NCBI GenBank assembly: GCA_050633445.1
Contig: JBOEGN010000018.1
Location: 57,388-121,387 of the forward strand
Length of the DNA: 64,000 nt
Direction: 5' to 3'
Origin: Thalassobius sp050633445
Lineage (GTDB): Bacteria; Pseudomonadota; Alphaproteobacteria; Rhodobacterales; Rhodobacteraceae
Program-made: the position numbers and the translations under genes
The notes under the pieces: model-generated
What the model was told of the DNA's origin: nothing
The model's input: the letters and a program-made list of their open reading frames with translations, nothing else
The model's database searches: none
Part shown: positions 32,991-41,859 of the stretch, one piece after another
Position numbering within the stretch: the first letter of the stretch is position 1
Layout: each line of letters opens with the position of its first letter

Positions 32991-33344
32991 TCACTCGGAA
33001 TGGGCGACGATGTTGATCAGATTGCCCAGCGGATCGCGCACATAGAAGCGGCGCACGCCCCAGGGTTCTGTGGTCAGGGGATAAGCGATTTGGAACCCCA
33101 GTTTCTGCGCGCGGGCGTGGATCGCGTCGACGTCATCCACCTCGATCGACAGATGGGGCACCGGGGTTCCGCTGCCGCCCTCAGTCGCCACGCTGACCTG
33201 CACAGGGGCCGGAGTCTTGCCGCCGAATGTGGTGATCCAACCAAGGTCCATCAGCACGTCCAGACCCAGCAGATCGCGATAGAACGCAGCCGCCTTGCCT
33301 GTATCATTGGCGGGCAGGTTGGCAACGATACGACGGACAGTCAC
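32991..33344 (-). CDS. VOC-superfamily (glyoxalase/dioxygenase-like) protein
   Basis: The 117-residue protein has paired beta-alpha-beta-beta-beta units: MTVRRIVANLPANDTGKAAAFYRDLLGLDV at the N-terminus and a C-terminal PWGVRRFYVRDPLGNLINIVAH. These features define the VOC fold used by glyoxalase I, antibiotic-binding proteins and extradiol dioxygenases. The C-terminal glutamate usually ligating metal is not obvious, so catalysis is uncertain. Three bases separate it from the DUF4389 gene upstream, with which it is probably co-transcribed. Confidence 0.87.
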   Translation of the reverse strand: MTVRRIVANLPANDTGKAAAFYRDLLGLDVLMDLGWITTFGGKTPAPVQVSVATEGGSGTPVPHLSIEVDDVDAIHARAQKLGFQIAYPLTTEPWGVRRFYVRDPLGNLINIVAHSE

Positions 33345-33347
33345 GGC

Positions 33348-33650
33348 CTAGTCCAGCTCGGTCCAAGGCCAGGGTTTGACGTCGCTTGCAGCAGTCATAT
33401 AGCGCACGGATTTTGCCATCCAGACACCCAAATCCGTGCCAAAATCAGCCAGGTTTTCGTTCGGCTCGCCCTTGTTCAAGGCGATGATGACAAGCTGGAT
33501 CAGGGTAAGCACCCCAAGGATGGTCTGCGTCAGGCTCATCATGACGCCGATGATCAGAACATAGACGATCCGCATCAGCAGCCCTTCGGGATTGTCCGGT
33601 TCGAATTGTTCGCCGTGCAAGCGCCCGCTTACCTTGTCTTCGTCGTTCAT
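33348..33650 (-). CDS. DUF4389 membrane protein
   Basis: The 100-residue protein has one or two membrane segments (LLMRIVYVLIIGVMMSLTQTILGVLTLIQLVIIAL) followed by the family-typical FGTDLGVWMAKSVRYMTAASDVKPWPW. DUF4389 has no known role. It lies between rpoH (after its terminator) and the VOC gene on the same strand. Confidence 0.85.
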   Translation of the reverse strand: MNDEDKVSGRLHGEQFEPDNPEGLLMRIVYVLIIGVMMSLTQTILGVLTLIQLVIIALNKGEPNENLADFGTDLGVWMAKSVRYMTAASDVKPWPWTELD

Positions 33651-33679
33651 TGCTGACCTCGTCCTGACATTCAGACATG

Positions 33680-33711
33680 AAAAAACCCGGCCCTGAGATC
33701 AGAGCCGGGTT
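33680..33711 (-). terminator. Intrinsic terminator after rpoH
   Basis: On the minus strand AACCCGGC pairs with GCCGGGTT across a 12-base loop and is followed by a run of six Ts. It lies 14 bases after the rpoH stop. Confidence 0.9.
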
Positions 33712-33725
33712 CTATTTTAACACGA

Positions 33726-34622
33726 TCAGGCGCTGGCCAGCATCCCTTTTTCTGCCGCAAGGTCGCGCATTCGGGCCTGAAGCTTTTCGAATGCCCGAAC
33801 TTCGATCTGACGGATACGTTCGCGGCTGACGTCGTATTGGCCGCTCAGGTCCTCAAGCGTGATGGTTTCCTCGGACAGGCGGCGCTGCACCAGGATGTCG
33901 CGCTCGCGGTCGTTCAGCACATCCATGGCTTCGCCCAGCAATTCGCGGCGGGCATCCATTTCGTCCTTTTCGGCATAGTCGCCCGCCTGGTCGGCGCTTT
34001 CGTCCTCCAGCCAGTCCTGCCATTGCATCGTGCCTTCGCCATCCGAGCCGACAGTGGCGTTCAGCGAGGCATCGCCGCCCGACATACGGCCGTTCATGCT
34101 GACCACCTCGGCCTCGGTCACGCCCAGATCATGGGCGATACGCGCGACGTTTTCAGGGCGCAAGTCGCCTTCTTCGAAGGCGCCGATACGGGCCTTGGCC
34201 TTGCGCAGGTTAAAGAACAGTTTTTTCTGCGCCGAGGTCGTGCCCAGCTTCACCAGCGACCACGACCGCAGGATATATTCCTGGATCGAGGCGCGGATCC
34301 ACCACATCGCATAGGTCGCCAAACGGAAGCCTTTTTCCGGGTCAAAGCGTTTCACAGCCTGCATCAGACCAACGTTTGCCTCGGAAATCACTTCGGCTTG
34401 CGGCAGACCATAGCCGCGATAGCCCATGGCGATCTTGGCGGCCAGGCGCAGGTGGCTGGTGACCATCACGTGGGCGGACTCGGTGTCCTCTTGCTCGACC
34501 CAGCGTTTGGCCAGCATGTATTCCTGTTCGGGTTCCAGCATCGGGAACTTCCGAATTTCTTGCATATAACGGTTCAGACCACCTTCGGGGGTCGGTGCGG
34601 GAAGATTCTTATAGTTACTCAC
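33726..34622 (-). CDS. rpoH: RNA polymerase heat-shock sigma factor (RpoH/sigma-32)
   Basis: This 298-residue sigma-70-family factor has region 2 with NVGLMQAVKRFDPEKGFRLATYAMWWIRASIQEYI, the RpoH-box region (SAQKKLFFNLRKAKARI), and region 4 with LEDLSGQYDVSRERIRQIEVRAFEKLQ. It directs RNA polymerase to heat-shock and oxidative-stress promoters. The start is GTG at 34622, set by a near-perfect AGGAGG eight bases upstream (34629-34636). That site is fully complementary to the loop motif of the CcsR-like RNAs at 13 kb. It is the RpoHI-type paralogue by sequence feel; Rhodobacteraceae usually have a second one. Promoter elements in 34623-34804 were not resolved. Confidence 0.96.
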   Translation of the reverse strand: MSNYKNLPAPTPEGGLNRYMQEIRKFPMLEPEQEYMLAKRWVEQEDTESAHVMVTSHLRLAAKIAMGYRGYGLPQAEVISEANVGLMQAVKRFDPEKGFRLATYAMWWIRASIQEYILRSWSLVKLGTTSAQKKLFFNLRKAKARIGAFEEGDLRPENVARIAHDLGVTEAEVVSMNGRMSGGDASLNATVGSDGEGTMQWQDWLEDESADQAGDYAEKDEMDARRELLGEAMDVLNDRERDILVQRRLSEETITLEDLSGQYDVSRERIRQIEVRAFEKLQARMRDLAAEKGMLASA

Positions 34623-34804
34623 CTGTTGCTCCTCCTAATGTTTAGGGGCTTAACATTTCATCTAGGAGACATGCGCGCGCCTTTCAAGACGCCCATCGTC
34701 AAAAATCTTAACGATATATGAGCGCACATCCGTCGAAATGCGATGAATATGTCAGTGCTCTCACGCGCATGTGCTGTTTATTTCAGCCCAAATGGTGCGT
34801 CAGA

Positions 34805-35830
34805 TCACGCCTGAAGCGCGGCGATCAGGTCCTGCATGTCCTGAGGCAGCGCGCTTTCGAAACGCATCTCCTCGCCGGTTACGGGATGGGTGAACCCCAA
34901 AACCGCCGCATGCAGCGCCTGACGCGGGAAAGTACGCGCGGCCTCGACCCCGGCCTCGGACAGGTTTTTGACCGCCAGCTTGCGCCGCCCGCCATATGTG
35001 GGATCCCCGACCAAACCGTGGCCCGCATGGGTCATATGCACCCGGATCTGGTGCGTGCGTCCCGTTTCCAGCCAACATTCCACCAAGCTCACAACCGCAG
35101 GCGTGCCAAAAGGTTCGACGATCCGCACCCGTGTCACCGCATGACGTCCGTTTTCGAAATACACCGCCTGACGCTGACGATCGGTCTTATGCCGCGCCAG
35201 ATGCGTGGTGATCTTCATGATGTTTCCCGGCTCGAAATTGACGCCGCGCACCCCGCGTAAACGCGGGTCATAGGCATCTGGCACGCCATAGCAGACGGCT
35301 TTGTAGTACCGTTCAGCCGTGTGGGCCCGGAATTGATCGGCCAAGCCGTGATGGGCCTTGTCTGACTTGGCGACCACCAGCAGGCCGCTTGTGTCCTTGT
35401 CGATGCGGTGCACGATACCGGGGCGTTTTTCCCCGCCGACACCCGACAACGAGTCGCCACAGTGATGCATCAGCGCATTGGCCAGCGTCCCCGTGGGCGA
35501 GCCGGGCGCCGGATGCACCACCATGCCTGCGGGTTTGTCGACAACGATCAGATCATCATCTTCGTAGATCACAGTCAGGGGAATATCCTCGGGGACCAGA
35601 TCAGCCTCTTGGGCCTCGGGCACGACGACGTCGATCAGATCACCCTCGGCCACTTTGCCCTTGGCGCTGGAAACCACGGCGCCGTTCAGGGTCACCTCGC
35701 CTGCCTCGATCAGTTTGGCCAGCCGTGTGCGCGACAGCGAGGCTTCTTCTGGCGCATCCCGCGAAATCGCCTTATCAAGACGCGCAGGCGGATTTGCCTG
35801 AATGGTAAAGGACAACCGGTTGGACCCCAT
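34805..35830 (-). CDS. rluD: RluA/RluD-family 23S rRNA pseudouridine synthase
   Basis: The 341-residue enzyme has an N-terminal S4-like RNA-binding domain (LSRTRLAKLIEAGEVTLNG). The catalytic motif HRIDKDTSGLL is at 141-151, with the nucleophilic Asp at 144. VVDKPAGMVVHPAPG and a C-terminal TGRTHQIRVHMTHAGHGLVGDPTYGG complete the family set. RluD-type enzymes make pseudouridines in helix 69 of 23S rRNA. GAGGGG precedes the start by eight bases. Its ATG shares two bases with the ATG of the divergent small membrane protein gene (CATG overlap). Confidence 0.92.
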   Translation of the reverse strand: MGSNRLSFTIQANPPARLDKAISRDAPEEASLSRTRLAKLIEAGEVTLNGAVVSSAKGKVAEGDLIDVVVPEAQEADLVPEDIPLTVIYEDDDLIVVDKPAGMVVHPAPGSPTGTLANALMHHCGDSLSGVGGEKRPGIVHRIDKDTSGLLVVAKSDKAHHGLADQFRAHTAERYYKAVCYGVPDAYDPRLRGVRGVNFEPGNIMKITTHLARHKTDRQRQAVYFENGRHAVTRVRIVEPFGTPAVVSLVECWLETGRTHQIRVHMTHAGHGLVGDPTYGGRRKLAVKNLSEAGVEAARTFPRQALHAAVLGFTHPVTGEEMRFESALPQDMQDLIAALQA

Positions 35831-36128
35831 GGATGATACCCCTCAGCCCCTTGATGCGGGCCTGTTGAAATTCCTCAAGGTGTTGGTCACCATTTTGACC
35901 GTCACCATGATTGCGGGCGTTGTAGCGATCGTGACCCTGATTGTCATCCGCTACAATCAAACACCGCCGGACTTTCCCGAAGTCCTGACCCTGCCGCCCG
36001 GCACAACGCCCGAGGCCTATACCCAAACCGCGCGCTGGTACGCCATCGTAACCGAGGATAACCGCGTTCTGATCTACAGCCGGACCACGTTGAAACTGGT
36101 GCGTGAAATCCGGCTGGAGGAAGACTGA
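35829..36128 (+). CDS. Small single-pass membrane protein (DUF6476-like)
   Basis: The 99-residue protein from ATG 35829 reads MDDTPQPLDAGLLKFLKVLV, then a long hydrophobic segment (ILTVTMIAGVVAIVTLIVI) and a C-terminal domain with WYAIVTEDNRVLIYSRTTLKLVREIRL, probably periplasmic. I recall this as the Rhodobacteraceae DUF6476 family, next to rluD; the name is from memory. An in-frame ATG nine codons upstream would overlap rluD further. It is head-to-head with rluD on a shared CATG, so the two genes share untranslated control sequence inside each other's coding regions. Confidence 0.75.
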   Translation: MDDTPQPLDAGLLKFLKVLVTILTVTMIAGVVAIVTLIVIRYNQTPPDFPEVLTLPPGTTPEAYTQTARWYAIVTEDNRVLIYSRTTLKLVREIRLEED

Positions 36129-36129
36129 C

Positions 36130-37560
36130 CTACAGCCCGCCCAGATGGAACGCCTTGGTTTCCAGGTATTCGTCGATCCCTTCCTGTGCGCCCTCGCGGC
36201 CCAACCCCGAGAATTTCACACCCCCAAAGGGGGCTTCGGCATTGCTGACGGCCCCCGTGTTCAGCCCGACCAGGCCAAATTCCAACGCCTCGCCAAACCG
36301 AAACGCCCGAGCCAGATCACGCGTGAAGAAATAGGCAGCAAGGCCGAACGGAGTGCCATTGGCGATCTCCAGCGCCTCGTCTTCGGTGTCGAACCGGAAC
36401 ACGGGCGCGACAGGGCCAAAGGTTTCCTCGGAGGCCAATTGCATATCTGTGGTCGCGTCGCGCAGCACCACCGGATCGGCGTAAATCGCGGGCAGGTTCC
36501 TGGGCCGCGTGGCGCGACTGGCCCCTTTGTCCAGCGCGTCCGTGACATGGGCGTTGATCTTGGAAATCGCCGCAGCGTTGATCATCGGACCGATATCCGT
36601 TCCCGCCTGATCGCCCGGCCCGACCGTCAAAGCATCCACCCGCGCCGCCAATTTTTCAATGAAAGCGTCATAGATGCCGGACTGAACCAGAATCCGGTTC
36701 GCGCAAACACAGGTCTGTCCTCCATTGCGGAATTTCGAGGCCATGGCCCCGTCGACCGCGGCCTCCAGATCGGCATCGTCAAACACCACAAACGGCGCGT
36801 TGCCGCCCAGCTCCAGGCTCATCTTTTTCAGGGTCGGCGCGCATTGTTCCGCCAGCAAAGCCCCAATCCGGGTCGAGCCGGTAAAGGACAGTTTGCGCAC
36901 AGTTGCGCTTTGAGTCAGGGACTGCCCGATCGCCTCGGGGCGCCCCGTGACGATGTTGATCACACCCGCAGGAATGCCTGCACGCTCGGCCAAAACGCCC
37001 AGCGCCAGGGCGGAATAGGGCGTCAGGTCCGAGGGCTTTATCACCACAGTGCACCCGGCCGCCAACGCCGGCGCGACTTTGCGCGTGATCATCGCGTTGG
37101 GGAAATTCCAAGGCGTGATGATCGCCGAGACCCCGACAGGTTCTTTCAGCGCCAGTAGTTTTTTACCGGGCACCGGGATGACTTTGCCGTTGATGCGCCG
37201 TGCCTCTTCGGCGAACCAGCGCACAAAGCTTGCACCATAGGCGATCTCGCCCACGGCCTCGGCCAACGGCTTGCCTTGTTCGGCACTAAGCAACTGGCCC
37301 AGATCCTGTTTGTGCGCAATCATAAGGTCGTGCCACACCATCAACAAATCCGCGCGTTCGCCATGAGGCCGCTGTTTCCAGGACTTCATCGCTTGATCCG
37401 CCGCTGCAATCGCGTCATCGGTTTCAGACGACGTGCAGTCAGGCATATGGCCCAGAACAGATCCGGTGGCGGGGTTGATCACCTCTAAATCCGGGCGCGC
37501 CACCCAGTTCCCGTCAATTAGCGCGGCCTGACGGAAAAGATCGGGATCATTCAGCTGCAT
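36130..37560 (-). CDS. gabD: NAD(P)-dependent aldehyde dehydrogenase, succinate-semialdehyde dehydrogenase type
   Basis: The 476-residue ALDH starts at 37560 with GGAG upstream. The cofactor motif is ITPWNFPNAMITRK, the general base glutamate is in LELGGNAPF, and the catalytic cysteine is in GGQTCVCANR. The double-Cys form and the EQGKPLAEA segment are those of GabD. It should oxidise succinate semialdehyde or a similar short omega-acid aldehyde to the acid. It is the last gene of the minus-strand catabolic run, two bases after the tartrate-dehydrogenase-like gene. The substrate in this pathway is inferred only from the family. Confidence 0.85.
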   Translation of the reverse strand: MQLNDPDLFRQAALIDGNWVARPDLEVINPATGSVLGHMPDCTSSETDDAIAAADQAMKSWKQRPHGERADLLMVWHDLMIAHKQDLGQLLSAEQGKPLAEAVGEIAYGASFVRWFAEEARRINGKVIPVPGKKLLALKEPVGVSAIITPWNFPNAMITRKVAPALAAGCTVVIKPSDLTPYSALALGVLAERAGIPAGVINIVTGRPEAIGQSLTQSATVRKLSFTGSTRIGALLAEQCAPTLKKMSLELGGNAPFVVFDDADLEAAVDGAMASKFRNGGQTCVCANRILVQSGIYDAFIEKLAARVDALTVGPGDQAGTDIGPMINAAAISKINAHVTDALDKGASRATRPRNLPAIYADPVVLRDATTDMQLASEETFGPVAPVFRFDTEDEALEIANGTPFGLAAYFFTRDLARAFRFGEALEFGLVGLNTGAVSNAEAPFGGVKFSGLGREGAQEGIDEYLETKAFHLGGL

Positions 37561-37561
37561 C

Positions 37562-38611
37562 TCAGCGCTCCAGTTCTGATTTAATGGCGTTGGTGATTTC
37601 CGAGGTCGTGTGCCCCCCCGGACGCACCCCAATTCCGGCCGCTGTCACGGTCTCGATTGCGTCCAGAACTGCCTTGGCAGCATCGGCCTGTCCCAAATGG
37701 TCCAACATCATCGCCCCGGACCAAATGGCCGCGATCGGGTTGGCAATGTCCTGCCCCGCAATATCAGGCGCCGAGCCATGAACGGGTTCAAACATCGAAG
37801 GGGCCGAGCGGTCCGGGCAGATATTCGCAGATGCCGCAAAGCCCAAGCCCCCCTGAATAGCCGCGCCAAGGTCCGTCAGGATGTCTCCGAACAGGTTCGA
37901 AGCCACGACAACATCCAGCGTTTCTGGGGCCATCACCATTTTGGCCGCCATCGCATCAATATGCATATGGCTGACGGTCACATCGGGGTAGTCAGCCGCC
38001 AGTTCGCGGGTGACTTCATCCCAAAACACCATCGAGTATTTCTGCGCGTTGGATTTGGTCACCGAGGTCAGGTGCCCGCGCCGTGCTTGCGCCTGTTCAA
38101 AGCCGAACCGCAGGATCCGCTCGACCCCTTCGCGGGTGAAAACCGAGGTCTCGACGGCCACCTCGTTCCCTGCGCCTTGGTGCACGCGCCCACCGGCACC
38201 GGAATATTCGCCCTCGGTATTTTCACGTATGCACAGAATGTCGAAACCTTCGGCCTTTAGCGGGCCTTGGACACCAGGTAGCAGACGGTGCGGGCGGATA
38301 TTGGAATATTGTGTGAACGCTTTGCGGATCGGCAGTAACAACCCATGCAAGGACACCGCGTCCGGCACAGTTTGCGGCCATCCCACTGCCCCCAAGAAGA
38401 TCGCATCGAACCCTCTAAGGGTGTCGATCCCGTCCTTGGGCATCATCGCACCGTGTTTCAGATACCAGTCGCAGGACCAGGGAAACCGCGTGGTTTTCAG
38501 CGCAAACCCGAACCTGTCCGCAGCGGTGCTTAGCACCTGTTCTGCGGCGTCCGTCACGTCCACGCCAATCCCGTCGCCAGGGATCAGGGCAATATCATAA
38601 GTCGTCATCAT
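37562..38611 (-). CDS. Isocitrate/isopropylmalate-family dehydrogenase, tartrate/D-malate dehydrogenase-like
   Basis: The 349-residue protein begins with YDIALIPGDGIGVDVTDAAEQVL. ENTEGEYSGAGGR is the substrate-loop region and DAMAAKMVMAPETLDVVVASNLFGDILTDLGAA the metal-binding block. These enzymes oxidise and often decarboxylate a 2-hydroxy acid. The AVGWPQTVPDAVSLHGLLLPIRK segment resembles TtuC-type tartrate dehydrogenase/decarboxylase or D-malate dehydrogenase rather than LeuB. It sits between two aldehyde dehydrogenase genes with 19- and 2-base gaps, so it should act in the same pathway. The substrate is undetermined. Confidence 0.85.
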   Translation of the reverse strand: MMTTYDIALIPGDGIGVDVTDAAEQVLSTAADRFGFALKTTRFPWSCDWYLKHGAMMPKDGIDTLRGFDAIFLGAVGWPQTVPDAVSLHGLLLPIRKAFTQYSNIRPHRLLPGVQGPLKAEGFDILCIRENTEGEYSGAGGRVHQGAGNEVAVETSVFTREGVERILRFGFEQAQARRGHLTSVTKSNAQKYSMVFWDEVTRELAADYPDVTVSHMHIDAMAAKMVMAPETLDVVVASNLFGDILTDLGAAIQGGLGFAASANICPDRSAPSMFEPVHGSAPDIAGQDIANPIAAIWSGAMMLDHLGQADAAKAVLDAIETVTAAGIGVRPGGHTTSEITNAIKSELER

Positions 38612-38630
38612 ATGTCTCTTGATTTGGATA

Positions 38631-40094
38631 CTAGAGCTCGATCAGAACCGATTTGCTGCGCCGATTGGCCAGAAACGCTTCGCGGCCCAGATCTTTGCCC
38701 AGTCCACTGGCCTTCCAGCCGCCCGTGGGCAGGATATGATCCTGAGAGCGGCCATAACGATTGACCCAGACCGTTCCAGCCTCTAGCGCCTGGGTCATAC
38801 GGATGGCGCGCGACAGATCCCGTGTATGCACCCCGGCGCACAGCCCATAGGTTGGGTGACTGGCCAGCGAAAGCGCCTCGTCTTCGGTTTCGAATGTCTG
38901 AAATGTCGCGACCGGGCCAAAGATTTCCTCGGTCACGGCCGGGTTGTCTGCGGTCACGCCCGCCAAAAGGGTCGGCTGATAGAAACTGCCCGCACGATCA
39001 AAGCGCGCGCCCCCGCACAGCATCTCGGCACCTTGGCTGTGCGCGGCCTGCACAATGCTGTCGATCCGGTTCAACTGCGTGTCCGAAATGATGGGCGAGA
39101 AGCCCGCAGGATCCTGCCAGGTCGCGGCGGGGTCTTCGGCGGTAAAACGCGTTTTAAGCAGGCTGGCCAGCTCGTCCGCGATACTGCGATGTACGATCAT
39201 CCGCGATCCAGCCACGCAGAATTGCCCCGCATTGGGCAGAATTCCACGCGCCAGACAGTCCGCCGCGTTGTTCAAATCCGCATCCGCAAAAACCAGTTGA
39301 GGCGACTTGCCGCCCAGTTCCAGCGTCATCGGTTTGATCCCGGTACGGGCGACATTCTCCATGATCGTGCCACCGGCACGCGTTGAGCCGGTAAAGCTGA
39401 CCTTATCAATGCCCGGATGACCTGTGATCGCGTTGCCCGTCGTGGGCCCATCCCCCAGAACCACGTTGAACAGCCCCTTTGGCAGCCCGGCGCGCACGGC
39501 CAGTTCAGCCAGATACAGCGTCGAATACGGCGTCATTTCCGACGGCTTCATCACCACGGCATTGCCAGCCGCCAGCGCCGGACCCAGTTTCCATCCGGCC
39601 ATCGAGATCGGGAAATTCCATGGCGTAATCGCCCCAACCACCCCATAGGGCGCGTGCGAAATGAACCCCAACTGCCCCGAGGACGTGGGCACCAGGTCGC
39701 CACATTCCTTATCCGCAAACTCGGCAAAAAACCGGATTTGAGTGGCCGTGATGCTGACGTCACCGGTCTTGACCTGCCCAACCGGGCGCGACGAACACAC
39801 AGACTCCAGCTGGGCCAGAGCATCGGCCTCGGCGTCAATCAGATCGGCCCAGGCATGCAGTACGCGCAGGCGCTCACGCGGGGCCAAATCCGCCCACCCG
39901 GACTGTTTCAGCGCCTCTTTTGCGCTGAGCACGGCGCGATCGACCATCTGGGTATTGGCGCGTGGGATGTGCCCCAGCGCGCGCCCATCCGAGGGCGCAT
40001 GGACAGCAATCTCGGGCGTGTCATCAACATAGGCGCCATCAATGAAATGGCTATTCCGCAGCGTGAGGCTGGAGGGATCGAATGCAAGTGTCAT
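38631..40094 (-). CDS. Aldehyde dehydrogenase family protein (betaine/aminobutyraldehyde type)
   Basis: The 487-residue ALDH has the cofactor motif ITPWNFPISMAGWKLGPALAAGN, the glutamate in LELGGKSPQLVF, and the catalytic cysteine in NAGQFCVAGSR. It belongs to the broad BetB/PuuC-like group acting on amino- or hydroxy-aldehydes. The ATG at 40094 was preferred; a GTG three codons upstream is possible. A 116-base gap separates it from the upstream FAD-subunit gene, enough for a separate promoter, though the strand and closeness suggest one operon. Confidence 0.85.
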   Translation of the reverse strand: MTLAFDPSSLTLRNSHFIDGAYVDDTPEIAVHAPSDGRALGHIPRANTQMVDRAVLSAKEALKQSGWADLAPRERLRVLHAWADLIDAEADALAQLESVCSSRPVGQVKTGDVSITATQIRFFAEFADKECGDLVPTSSGQLGFISHAPYGVVGAITPWNFPISMAGWKLGPALAAGNAVVMKPSEMTPYSTLYLAELAVRAGLPKGLFNVVLGDGPTTGNAITGHPGIDKVSFTGSTRAGGTIMENVARTGIKPMTLELGGKSPQLVFADADLNNAADCLARGILPNAGQFCVAGSRMIVHRSIADELASLLKTRFTAEDPAATWQDPAGFSPIISDTQLNRIDSIVQAAHSQGAEMLCGGARFDRAGSFYQPTLLAGVTADNPAVTEEIFGPVATFQTFETEDEALSLASHPTYGLCAGVHTRDLSRAIRMTQALEAGTVWVNRYGRSQDHILPTGGWKASGLGKDLGREAFLANRRSKSVLIEL

Positions 40095-40210
40095 AGGTAC
40101 CACGTCTGGTTATCTCTTGCGCTCAGACTATGCCCGAACCCAAGGCACGAACGGCTGAAAAGGCGGGCTGTGCAGCAGAAAAATCTGCGCATTCCCGCCC
40201 CCGCACGAGG

Positions 40211-41563
40211 TTACTGTTTCAGCAAGGCCGAGATCGGAAGCGGCCGGACCGGAGGTTGCGCACGCAAGCGCCCCACGGCGTCGGGCGTTGTGCCCGATTG
40301 GGCGGCAATCACGCTTTGCGTTGCGCGCTGACAATAGCGCCCCTGACAGCGCCCCATGCCAGCGCGACATTGCGATTTGACCCGGTTAATTTCAGGGCCA
40401 ACCTGCTGCGTCGCGGCGCGAATATCGGCTGCCGTCACCCCCTCGCAGCGACAAACGATCGTTTCGGCGGGCAGGCTGTCCATCTGGCGCTGAGGCCAGG
40501 GAAAGGCCCGCGCGACCCCCTTGGCAAAGCGCCGCATCCGCGCCAAATCTCGGAGGTCGGTGGGGGAAACCTGCGCAGCTATTCCCATATCTGTCAAACA
40601 GGCCACCGCGGCCAATCGCCCCGCGATCTCTGCTCCATCCGCACCAAGGATTTGCAGCCCGTCCCCGGCCAGATACAACCCTTCGCCAGCGCGGCCAAAC
40701 CTGTCAGAAACAGGCAAGAACTGCGCCCAGATGTCGGACCAACCAAGCGTGGCTCCGGCCAGCTCGCTTAGAGGAGTATCCGCCATGACATGCCACCCCA
40801 GCCCCACTGTGTCGCAATCTGTTTCGCGCGCCTGGCCCCGACGGTCGCGCCAGCGTACCTGCGTGGGGCCCGTGGCGTCTGTTTCGATACGCAGCCCGCT
40901 GACACCTGCATGATAAATCCGCCCAAGTTGCGCCCGCATCCGCATCCCGTGCAACGTCACCCAAGGCCGGGCCACAGCCATCTGCACACCTCCAAACAGT
41001 TGATCGCGCAGGCTGGCAGTGTCCAACACCGCAGCGACACTTGCCCCTGCCTTGATCAGCTGCACTGCAACCAGCGTCAGCAACGGCCCGCTGCCTGCTA
41101 AAACGATCCTGCGCCCCATCGCAACTCCCTGAGATTTCAGCGCAATTTGAGTGGCACCCAGGCTGTAAACCCCGGCGGATTGCCAACCAGGCACAGGGGC
41201 CAGACGATCCGTGGCCCCTGTGGCAAGCAACAAACGATCATAGGGCAAATGCCGCAGCCCGTCTGGTGTCAGCACATGCGCACTGCCCTTGTGCAACGCC
41301 ACGACCGAGCTTTGTGGAAGATAGCTCAGCTGCTGCTGCGCCACCAACTGATCAAAACACGCGTGCAGGGCCTGCGCCTTGGCGGCCTCGCGTCCATAAA
41401 GCTGTTCGCCGCTTCGCGTGAACCCAGCCGGAGGACGGCGATAGATTTGGCCACCTGCCCGCATCCCTTCGTCAACGACAACGGGTTTCACCCCCGCCTT
41501 TACCAGAGCCTCTGCGGCGCGAATGCCTGCCGGGCCTGCTCCGACGATCAAAACATCTGTCAT
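40211..41563 (-). CDS. FAD/NAD(P)-binding subunit with a BFD-like [2Fe-2S] domain (HcnB/OoxA-like)
   Basis: The 450-residue protein starts at 41563, overlapping the ferredoxin-like gene by four bases. An N-terminal Rossmann motif DVLIVGAGPAGIRAAEALV and a second dinucleotide motif RIVLAGSGPLL near residue 140 give the pyridine-nucleotide-disulfide-reductase fold. The C-terminal TIVCRCEGVTAADIRAA and CRAGMGRCQGRYC form a BFD-like cluster site. This is the beta subunit of heteromeric amine/imino-acid dehydrogenases: opine oxidase, hydrogen cyanide synthase HcnB, D-hydroxyproline dehydrogenase. The partner FAD (DAO) subunit is probably the LysR-linked gene at 46991. Confidence 0.87.
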   Translation of the reverse strand: MTDVLIVGAGPAGIRAAEALVKAGVKPVVVDEGMRAGGQIYRRPPAGFTRSGEQLYGREAAKAQALHACFDQLVAQQQLSYLPQSSVVALHKGSAHVLTPDGLRHLPYDRLLLATGATDRLAPVPGWQSAGVYSLGATQIALKSQGVAMGRRIVLAGSGPLLTLVAVQLIKAGASVAAVLDTASLRDQLFGGVQMAVARPWVTLHGMRMRAQLGRIYHAGVSGLRIETDATGPTQVRWRDRRGQARETDCDTVGLGWHVMADTPLSELAGATLGWSDIWAQFLPVSDRFGRAGEGLYLAGDGLQILGADGAEIAGRLAAVACLTDMGIAAQVSPTDLRDLARMRRFAKGVARAFPWPQRQMDSLPAETIVCRCEGVTAADIRAATQQVGPEINRVKSQCRAGMGRCQGRYCQRATQSVIAAQSGTTPDAVGRLRAQPPVRPLPISALLKQ

Positions 41564-41859
41564 GCAGGCCACCCCGCCGGGGCAGAAGAGCGCAAACACA
41601 TACCCGCCTGAACCTCGGTCGAGCAGGCCCGCATTCGCTCTCCGTCTTCGGTCCAGACCCAGCAATCCTGACACGCGCCCATCAAGCAGAAACCCGCGCG
41701 GTTCTCGGCCCCGAATTCAGCGCTGCGCAGACTGTTTTTTCGGGTCAGAACTGCCGTTAGCACCGTATCTCCCTGCAATCCTGTCAGACGCTCGCCGTCA
41801 AAACGAAACTCAACCGGCCCACGTTTCGTTTCGACCAGTCGCACGACCCGCCCACTCAT
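41560..41859 (-). CDS. [2Fe-2S] subunit of an HcnABC-type dehydrogenase (HcnA-like)
   Basis: The 99-residue protein has four cysteines, C58, C63, C66 and C79 (GFCLMGACQDCWVWTEDGERMRAC), in the plant-type ferredoxin spacing found in small subunits such as HcnA or D-hydroxyproline dehydrogenase gamma. It would pass electrons between the two flavin subunits or to the respiratory chain. It overlaps hyuB and the FAD subunit gene by four bases on each side, which argues for coupled expression and one complex. Confidence 0.88.
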   Translation of the reverse strand: MSGRVVRLVETKRGPVEFRFDGERLTGLQGDTVLTAVLTRKNSLRSAEFGAENRAGFCLMGACQDCWVWTEDGERMRACSTEVQAGMCLRSSAPAGWPA

